A stretch of 64,000 bases of DNA from Manihot esculenta (Eukaryota > Streptophyta > Magnoliopsida > Malpighiales > Euphorbiaceae): contig NC_035166.2 of NCBI RefSeq assembly GCF_001659605.2, forward strand, positions 22,503,457 to 22,567,456, in the 5' to 3' direction. The stretch's first letter is position 1, and each line of letters begins with the position of its first letter. Shown here one piece after another: positions 57,313 through 64,000 of the stretch. A program made the translations under genes and the position numbers. Below the pieces are notes generated by a model, which searched no databases, was not told the origin of the DNA, and saw nothing but the letters and a program-made list of their open reading frames with translations.

Positions 57313-58362
57313 TCGCGACGCCCTTGTCGCGTCTCCACGAAGTCGCACCTTCGACCTCCACGGTCTACTCACCCCTGGTGCAGATGGAGAACGTCCTTCA
57401 GACTTTACCTCCCTTGGAGAATCACCATCAACCCTATGACTCTCCACACAAGCCCTCACAAACCATTTGACATCCATCACCATGTGATGCCAATAGAACT
57501 CTCGTCCAAGCATTGCCATCATCTTCCTTACACTTGGACGGCCACGAATCATGAAGTCATGATACCACCTCATGACCTCCTCCCGAAGTTTGCCCCATCT
57601 AGGCACAAAGATGCTGCCACGCCTCGTCTTAATGAGCCCATTATCAACCACAAACTTCCTTGTTACCCCATTGTGAGCCAACTTCACCAATTGCTTGGCT
57701 TGCCCATCACGCATCGTTGCCTCTTTGATGCGCCTCAACAAGGAAGACTTTGGACCCATTGCGTCGACAGTCATCCTTACTCGCTTCTTCTTCTCATCAT
57801 GCCCTTCGCTCTTCCTCGGTGGCAATGACTCCTTGGGCAGCTCCTTTGGACTTACTACTTGTAAAGTAGAAAGTGTGCTAGTGGCATTCTTCCCTCTTGC
57901 CAAGTTTATGGCCTTCAAAGTACTCCCATTAGGTAAGCACATATCATTGGCATAGGGGAGAAGAACTGCCTTCACCTTATCCATAAAATCCATGCCTAGC
58001 ACACAAGAGTGATCATCCAAGTCAATAATGTAGAAGTCCAAAGTTCCAGTCCACTCACCTATCCTTACTTGGACATTCCTTGCAACTCCATATGTCGGGG
58101 TTGGAAAAGAGTTGACAACCTTCAACCAACCCTCATCGCCTTGAAAAGGAACTCCAAGCTTCTTTGCCACATCGAGCTTCATGAAGTTGTGTGAAGCCCC
58201 AGTGTCCACCAATGCTTGAATGGACTGCCCCTTTACCTTCATTGGCGCAAACAATCGTCCCTTGCGCTCAATTGCCACCTCCTTTGGCTTGACATCGATG
58301 GCGGCTAGTTGTAAGGCACCCCATGCACATACCTTCCCCTTGCTGCTTGCTTGCTTCCTTCT
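57307..58362 (-). pseudogene. gypsy protease fused to an integrase zinc-binding remnant
   Basis: The frame opens after a stop near 58363 and overlaps the end of gag. It reads KVCAWGALQLAAIDVKPKEV, then a retroviral-type aspartic protease with the catalytic LVDTGASHNF and the later SCVLGMDFM. From about residue 190 it continues with KFVVDNGLI, then MRWYHDFMIRGRPSVRKMMA and FYWHHMV, the H2C2 zinc-binding segment at the start of integrase. Reverse transcriptase and RNase H, which belong between, are missing, and the integrase core after it is gone. The product might still process Gag, but could not copy or insert DNA. Confidence 0.8.
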
Positions 58363-59575
58363 CCTCCACTAAGGAAGACAAGACCTTGCGCTTTGGACAC
58401 TCTCTCACCATATGCGGTCCATCGCACAAGAAGCACTTCGGTAGAGGCTTCTCCCTTTCACCTTCGGGCCTCCTCCATCCCTTGGTGAAACCCTCCTTAG
58501 GTCTCCACGGTTTTGCACTCCCCTCCTTACTTTCATGGACGTCGCCACCACCCTTAGTCTTCACTTGCTCCACTCCCTTGCCTTTGTCCCCTTTCTGATA
58601 TTCAGTCAAGGACTCGGCAATAGAAATGGCAGTGGCTAGATCTTGGGCTCCACGCCTTTCAATCTCAAGCCTTGCCCAATGTTGTAACCCATCCATAAAA
58701 GCAAAGAGTGCTTCACTATCAGGATAGCCAGGGATTTCGAGAATTACCTCGGTGAACTCCTTCACATAGTCTCGAATTGTCCCTCGTTGAGTAAGCCTCC
58801 TTAGCCTTGCACGTGCCTCGTGAGCAGCATTCACTGGGTAGAATTGCTTCTTCAATTCTCTCTTAAAATCATCCCATGTCTCTAATGTGCAAGTGCCCTT
58901 CTCGATGTCAGCTTCCCTCCTTCGCCACCAAACCATGGCGGTGTCGGCCAAGTACAGTGGGGCATGATCTATCTTCCTCGCATCTTCGACAATTCCTAAG
59001 GCCTTGAAATACTGCTCCAAGCTCCATAGGAAATTGTCAATCTCCTTCGCATTTTGCGTCCCCCTGAACGCTTGTGGTTTTGGCACCTCCACTCGTGCCA
59101 TAGGAGCTCCCGGAGTGGATGGTGTGGCTGCCATACCACCTTGGACTACCACGGAGCGCAACAATGCCAGTTGCTCCTCGAGCTCCTTCATCCTCCCCAT
59201 CATCTTGTCCATTTCCGCCCTCAGGAAATGGTTCTCCTCTTTCATGGCAGCATTCTCCTCGGAATGGGCGTGCCTAAGTGACCCCATCTCACTTGCTAGC
59301 TTGTCCACAACGGAGTCGAGGGCACCTTGCATCTCTTCACGGAACTCCTCCATCCCATTGCTAAGTTCCTCGATGCGGGTGTCAACCTCCTCGAACTTTT
59401 CCTCCTCCTCGATCAAGACTAGCTCCACCTTTGCAAGACGGGTCTCCAATTCACCGAGCTCCTCCCTAGCTCGTGTAGGCTCCCTCGATTTGCCCCTTCC
59501 TTTCCTTTTACCGCCACCTTGCTCCTCCACCATAGGAGCAACTCCCCCAGCAATCACCTCGCTTGGATCGGACAT
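58268..59575 (-). CDS. gypsy Gag polyprotein
   Basis: An intact frame of 435 residues from the ATG at 59575. Residues about 20-150 form a long charged coiled coil (REELGELETRLAKVELV, then EEKFEEVDTRIEEL). From about 170 the retrotransposon Gag core follows (PQAFRGTQNAKEIDNFLWSL, AMVWWRRREADIEKG, DDFKRELKKQFYPVNAAHEA). A zinc knuckle CFLCDGPHMVRECP lies near residue 390. Gag coats element RNA and forms the particle. The end differs from the family pattern: the expected next words lie in the +1 frame. Gag therefore ends early with GCLTTSRHRCQAKGGGN unless ribosomes shift. The lack of stops over 1.3 kb fits a recent insertion. Confidence 0.85.
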   Translation of the reverse strand: MSDPSEVIAGGVAPMVEEQGGGKRKGRGKSREPTRAREELGELETRLAKVELVLIEEEEKFEEVDTRIEELSNGMEEFREEMQGALDSVVDKLASEMGSLRHAHSEENAAMKEENHFLRAEMDKMMGRMKELEEQLALLRSVVVQGGMAATPSTPGAPMARVEVPKPQAFRGTQNAKEIDNFLWSLEQYFKALGIVEDARKIDHAPLYLADTAMVWWRRREADIEKGTCTLETWDDFKRELKKQFYPVNAAHEARARLRRLTQRGTIRDYVKEFTEVILEIPGYPDSEALFAFMDGLQHWARLEIERRGAQDLATAISIAESLTEYQKGDKGKGVEQVKTKGGGDVHESKEGSAKPWRPKEGFTKGWRRPEGEREKPLPKCFLCDGPHMVRECPKRKVLSSLVEEKEASKQQGEGMCMGCLTTSRHRCQAKGGGN

Positions 59576-59601
59576 CTTTCCTCCAATCAAGCAAACCAAC
59601 G

Positions 59602-59613
59602 CTCTGATACCAC
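59602..59613 (-). other. primer binding site, tRNA-Met type
   Basis: On the minus strand TGGTATCAGAGC lies a few bases after the 5' LTR end CCGTGACA. It is complementary to initiator tRNA-Met. Confidence 0.88.
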
Positions 59614-59614
59614 T

Positions 59615-60566
59615 TGTCACGGACTAAGTGTTTCAATACCCGAAACTCACTTAAACCGTGTGGCACTTAGCTCCCCCAGCTAAGTTCAGCCTTACTCCTT
59701 GCTCAAAATAAGAGCAGTTGGGTGATTGTGGCAACGGAAGCTTAGTTGTGTGAGAAAAGTGTTGGCTAAGCTTAAAGGAGAATGATGATGGAAGGAAGAA
59801 ATTTGTATTGCTCAAAGAAAGCTTTACAAGGCTTTGTACACTCTTTGGTATCACACTAGCTCACTTTCTCACTTCCTCTGTTGTGTGTGTATAAATGAAC
59901 TCCCTAAGTGGCTATTTATAGGCATCCCACCTCCTTAATGTGTGGTGGAGATGCATTCTCCAACATGTGGCTAGGATTGACTCTCTAGAACATTCAGGGA
60001 CTTAATTGTAATTTCACACCCTGCAGAGAATTCTGGACATGGTGGCTGAGTTGCCTGTGGGACCCACTTGCTGGGTTGAATCTGCTGGCCAACCAGTTTC
60101 TGGAAGTTTCTGGGCTGTTCTGGCTGTCTCTGGCCAATTCTGGGCGCTACTGGCCCGTCCTGGTGCCTTCTGAAATTTTCGTAGGCCAACCAGACTCCCC
60201 TGGAATTTTCGTTGGCCAACCAGAACCTCCTGGCAGCTTCCCGCGCGCCCCAGCTGCTTCTGGAAGCTGCGCGCGTCTTCCAGCCCGTTCCGCCAATTGG
60301 ACCTCGTCTGGCATAATTCCGTAGGCCAACCGTATCCGTAGGCCAACCAGCTCCGTAGGCCAACCGTATCCGTAGGCCAACCAGCTCCGTAGGCCAACCA
60401 CGCCCCACTGGCCAACCACGAATCTGCCAACTGCCCGTTGGCCAGCCAACTGCCTGCCCCGCAGCTGCTGCCACCAATCGCCCCTTGGCACCCCATTGGG
60501 CTGTCCCACCATTCTTCCTTCACAAAATTCTTTGGATTTTAGGGAGGCATGGGAAGAGTCGTGACA
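59615..60566 (-). repeat. 5' LTR of the young gypsy element (952 bp)
   Basis: Nearly identical to the 3' LTR; the spacing between matching bases is exactly 5600. It holds the same tandem array (60319-60400). On the minus strand TATAAATA at 59913-59920 is the likely promoter for element RNA. Confidence 0.92.
59913..59920 (-). promoter_or_regulatory. TATA box of the young gypsy element
   Basis: TATAAATA on the minus strand, about 300 bases before the LTR inner edge. Transcription would start near 59885 and read through the primer site and gag. Confidence 0.6.
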
Positions 60567-61070
60567 ATAGGGAACACCAAGGCAGGCGTGCACACAAGTG
60601 ACGTTCGTGCTAGGGGTGACGTTCGTGCTAGGGGCAGATGCACAAGTGAGGTTCATAGCGCGCTACAGTAAGGTGGTGTGAACAGAAAGGCGGCGTGAAC
60701 AGTAAGGCAGTGCTACAGTGGTGGGCGAAGATGAGGTTCAGCAGGCAAAGTTTCAAGGTGCTAGACACGCGGATCACGTTGGCGCTAGGACATGCTGATC
60801 ACACTAGTACTAGGCTCGTGACAGGCAAGAAACGAGGTTCACTGTTAAAATTGCCCATAAATTTTCAGAAGCTGCCAGGTGTACCCAAACCGCCTCAAAA
60901 CGGTTCAGACGCATCGAAACATATCAGCCACGTGTTTTAGCGGTGATTTAGCCCCTTTGGTCTATAAATATCCCCACACGGCTCATTTGGTGAGGAGAGC
61001 AAGCCTTCACCCAAAAATACCTCTAGGTACCCTTAGCCGTTATTTGTAAAGTCTTTGGACTAGTTTTTAA
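60567..61070. repeat. GC-richer repeat, right half, with promoter-like end
   Basis: This appears to continue 53505-54014. It holds two copies of GTGACGTTCGTGCTAGGG near 60597-60635, and the related words GGTGGTGTGAACAG and GGCGGCGTGAACAG near 60670-60700. TATAAATA lies at 60962-60969, then a leader-like stretch. It may be the LTR of another, older element. I found neither end. Confidence 0.5.
60962..60969 (+). promoter_or_regulatory. TATA-like word in the GC-richer repeat
   Basis: CTATAAATATCCCCACACGG has the form of a plant TATA region and is followed about 30 bases later by ordinary leader-like sequence. Support is from the word alone. Confidence 0.4.
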
Positions 61071-61429
61071 AATTTTTTATAATATTTACCTTATAATTTC
61101 TTTCGAGTGCAACAAAGTTAATTTTTTTTCCAAATAACTCTTCCTTTAATTTATGTTTAACTTCCTTTGCCCATTTTAACCTCTTGTTTAATGGTAGAAA
61201 CTTCCAACATCTTCTCTAACCTTCTACAATACTTTCCAACCATAGTGTTATGCTGTTTTCGCTTGTGCCGCTCTTTGATTTTGTGCACCTTGAGTTGAGT
61301 TTGTGAGTTTCATAGCTTTTGTAATTCTTTTGGTTGAGTTTGGTTGGGACTTGGTGATAAGATTGACTTAATTTTAGAGGAAGGCTAAGTGCTGAATGTG
61401 GACTTGAGATTAGCGAAGTTACGCTGCCC

Positions 61430-61473
61430 GTTCGCAAGGGAGGTAACACAAGTTCGCAAGGGAGGTTACACAA
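61430..61473. repeat. 22-bp tandem duplication
   Basis: GTTCGCAAGGGAGGTAACACAA is followed directly by a copy with one change. Confidence 0.9.
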
Positions 61474-62375
61474 GATGTGGAAATAACACGCCAAATAAAA
61501 AGAAAATCGTGAATGATATCGTGAATGATATTTTTAAGCGGTAAGCATATTGTAACGGATAAAAAAAAAATTGATATTTTTAGTAAAATCTTGTATTTTT
61601 TTTTTTTAAAAAAAAGAAAAGAGACCATGCAAGTTGGCTGTTGACATTTACGAAGAATGATCTAATTTAACCAAGTTTAGCATCAACGAGAAATACTGAA
61701 ATATCAGTAGCATTTCTAGCAAAATGCGATGTGTAAATAATAGGGCATGGACCTTCACCACGTAATTGCCAAAAATGCCAACAAAGAGAACGGCAGTGGA
61801 CATATCCAGACAAAACATGAAAGCGACACGAGGGCCAGTGTAGGCGACCTCCATTAGTCCCTGTTCTTCATTAATTTCTTTCTCTTATTCTCTTCCTAGA
61901 GATCGCAATGTTTCCGTTTCTTGATGTTGCACAAGTTCCCAAGTATAATTTTCACTTCTGAACTAATCGTTTTGTTGTACCCTTTTGTTATCGGGAAAAG
62001 GTTGGAGCCACTCATGTGGCACCAGGCAGTAATCCTCGTGGATAAACGTGAAATGCTGTTTCAAGGAGGGGACATGTTAACGTTTTTGGTGCTGAGATAC
62101 ATCATTTGCATTGCCCAACTTGGCACATCAAGAAATAAGCCAGTTGTTTGAGGAAAAAAAAAAAAAAGAGCCAGTTAAGTGAATGAAGAGGGACCCTGTT
62201 GATGCAGGTGACTCGCTTGAAACTCAACCCAATGACAAGTAGGGAACTAATATATTTTTTAATTATCACTGAATTACAACTAGATTCCCATCGTCTAACT
62301 CCAGGAGCACTTGATTATGCTAAACTGTAGAGTCCAGATAAAAGAAAAGGAAAGAAAACAAGGACAAAAACATGC

Positions 62376-62485
62376 ATTTGTTGGTGCATACTTCGCAAGA
62401 AAAAGGCGTATCCTTTTTTTGTCTGAAGAAGCAACGCATTTTTCTTTTAGGACTCTCATCGAACAGTTGGTGCATACTTCGCAGG
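62376..62485. repeat. direct repeat of about 19 bp, 86-88 bp apart
   Basis: GTTGGTGCATACTTCGCA occurs near 62380 and again near 62467, followed by AGAA and GGCAG respectively. Confidence 0.75.
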
Positions 62486-63196
62486 CAGAATGAAACCTCA
62501 AAAAGAAGGCAAAAACTTATACACCCACCATAAAAATTAAATGATGGTTCCATAGAGACTTTACTATAATTAATTATCAATATTTAATTGTTGTATTTAT
62601 AATGGTTATATAATAAAATATTTTTTTCAATTTATAGATTAAATACATCAAATCAATTGAAAAAATAAATTCATTTGAATTTAACTCAATTCAAACACTT
62701 TCTAAAAAATTAAGACACAATCAACATATTTTATTTTTATCGACTCTGAAAAAAATTTTTTGTGTAAATCAATTTTATCATATTTTTTTAATCTTTAATT
62801 CAATATATCCAATCTATTTTATTTTTATATTCATAATAGATTAAAAAAATTAATTTTATTGAATTATTAATCAACCAATATAATACTTCTGTTTATGTAT
62901 AATATAAAAAGTATGGAAGGATAAAAAATAAGAAAACTTCTAAATTATGAAATCATTTTTTTACTTCATTATTAAACATTAGGCTAATATTTAGTTTTTT
63001 TTTATTTAATGTTTGAAAACTATTTGAAGAAAGTAGTAAAAAAATAATTTGACATGAATATTTATAAATTACTTGATGTTTTAATGCATAATAGGTGATT
63101 TTTAAGAAGTTAAAATTTTTGGGTTCAAAATATTACTTTTCATTAAAAAAAAAAAAAAAAAAAAACACCACAATAGCGGAGCATCCCGAATCTTCA

Positions 63197-63344
63197 CTAT
63201 TGAGATTCTATTTCTTTCCTTTTTTTTTTTTTTTTTGAAATCCATTGAGATTCTATTTCTATTTGTCAACTTTTCTTTTAAAAAATAAAATATTTCTTTT
63301 ATTTTTGCTTTCTTTTTTGAAATCCATTGAGATTCTATTTCTAT
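63197..63344. repeat. three copies of a 19-26 bp unit separated by poly(T)
   Basis: ATTGAGATTCTATTTCT occurs near 63199, 63244 and 63326; the second and third share the longer GAAATCCATTGAGATTCTAT. They are embedded in T runs. Confidence 0.85.
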
Positions 63345-64000
63345 GTATTTTTTTTTTTTAAATGTAAACTGAGCTTAACTTTGATATTTTTTTTTTTGGC
63401 TGGGTGCATATGAAGCCTTAAATGTAGATGTCGCCTTTTTGGTCTCGCAAAGGACAATTGGTACTGTCCACGCTCCGGCAGTTCTGTAATTAACTTAATC
63501 AATGGGATGGGTGGGACTAATTTTTCTTCTTTTTTTTTTTTCTAAACATGCAAATTAAATTAGATTTAAAATTCAACGGGTAAATGTAGAAAGTCAAGTA
63601 AGGACAAATAATACAAAGTGAAAATCAAGTTATACAAAAAATTGAACTAAAAATTAATTGGGCATATCTTTTGAGTTTTTCCTTTTTATAATAAGCTCAA
63701 ATAACTCTATTAAATAATAAGAAAAAAATTTATTATTATCGCTATTATCAATTTAAAATTTAAATATATAATACTAAAAAATTATAATATATATTATAAA
63801 AATTAATATATATTTTATAAAAATTAACTTTTTATTGTAGAGACTATTATCTTTCATTCTTAATATTTATGTCAATATCTCTTTTTAAAATAAATTTTTT
63901 TATTTACTGACAAATTCTAAATTTTTTTATTTACTGATGAATTCAATTCAATTATTTGAAATTAATTTTTAATTGTTTAAAGAGAAAAATTTTTACCATA

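Larger units (their letters stand above)
54015..60566 (-). mobile_element. young non-autonomous Ty3/gypsy element, itself hit by a solo LTR
   Basis: Two LTRs flank a 2319-bp interior on the minus strand. The 3' LTR (54015-57295) is split by a 2324-bp insertion; without it both LTRs are 952 bp. I count only two differences between them (near 54060/59660 and 54136/59736), so the insertion is recent. The interior has a tRNA-Met primer site, gag, an aspartic protease, a short integrase zinc-binding piece and a purine tract, but no reverse transcriptase, RNase H or integrase core. The word ATAG flanks both sides (54011-54014 and 60567-60570), probably the target duplication. The original element was about 4.2 kb. 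Confidence 0.9.
61070..64000. other. AT-rich intergenic sequence with short tandem repeats
   Basis: No supported gene. Small frames at 61648-61854 (minus, one hydrophobic segment) and 61921-62151 (plus) have no recognisable motif. From 62560 on the sequence is very AT-rich. Confidence 0.45.

Noticed and set aside
59004..59627. Serine-rich plus-strand frame of 207 codons
   Set aside because: It is the antisense shadow of gag.
61648..61854. Minus-strand membrane-protein exon
   Set aside because: Short, no splice context or family pattern; one hydrophobic stretch is not enough.
63140..63240. Retrogene or SINE tail at the A21 and T-run near 63148-63237
   Set aside because: Runs of both A and T occur with short repeats between them, but no element body is recognisable.
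1..64000. CRISPR arrays, bacterial operons, tRNA or rRNA genes
   Set aside because: The window is plant nuclear DNA; no regular spacer arrays were seen and no cloverleaf or rRNA block was recognised by eye. The tRNA-like words found are primer sites of retroelements.

Overview
The window is nuclear DNA from a flowering plant. It holds intron-containing genes with GT-AG splice sites, long AT-rich intergenic stretches and several classes of retrotransposon. The intact genes (an ERULUS/CAP1-type CrRLK1L receptor kinase, a xyloglucan xylosyltransferase and a TPR-RING-LON protein) are eudicot-type. The repeat style suggests Euphorbiaceae such as cassava or rubber tree, but that is inference; no species marker is visible.

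Layout. 1-7822: two Ty1/copia relics on the minus strand; copy A appears inserted in the reverse transcriptase of copy B. 8578-9491: the last exons of a type II formin (+). 11100-11740: a decayed LINE trace. 13533-14537: a single-exon multi-pass membrane protein (-). 15486-15962 and 18828-19355: two hAT-type MITEs with 8-bp target duplications, the second sitting in the loop of a 36-bp hairpin. 23611-29344: a heavily deleted Athila-like Ty3/gypsy element with both LTRs. 31578-40624: an 18-exon gene for a 481-residue TPR-RING-LON protein, with a copia solo LTR in one intron and a LINE fragment in another. 42102-44690: the receptor kinase. 46185-47087: a two-exon single-pass membrane protein. 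About 47433-47702: a SINE-like element. 50040-51401: the xyloglucan xylosyltransferase (-). 53505-61070: a three-layer nest, in which a GC-rich repeat is split by a very young non-autonomous gypsy element whose own 3' LTR is split by a 2.3-kb solo LTR of another gypsy family. 61070-64000: AT-rich sequence with short tandem repeats.

The five complete genes do not form an operon or an obvious cluster. The kinase and the xylosyltransferase both act in cell-wall biology, but their proximity is probably chance. I see no unknown multi-gene system. The most notable signals are structural: the MITE in a hairpin loop, the nested and internally deleted retroelements, and a three-copy MITE family that seems to differ in CpG content. 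All exon models and alignments were made by eye.
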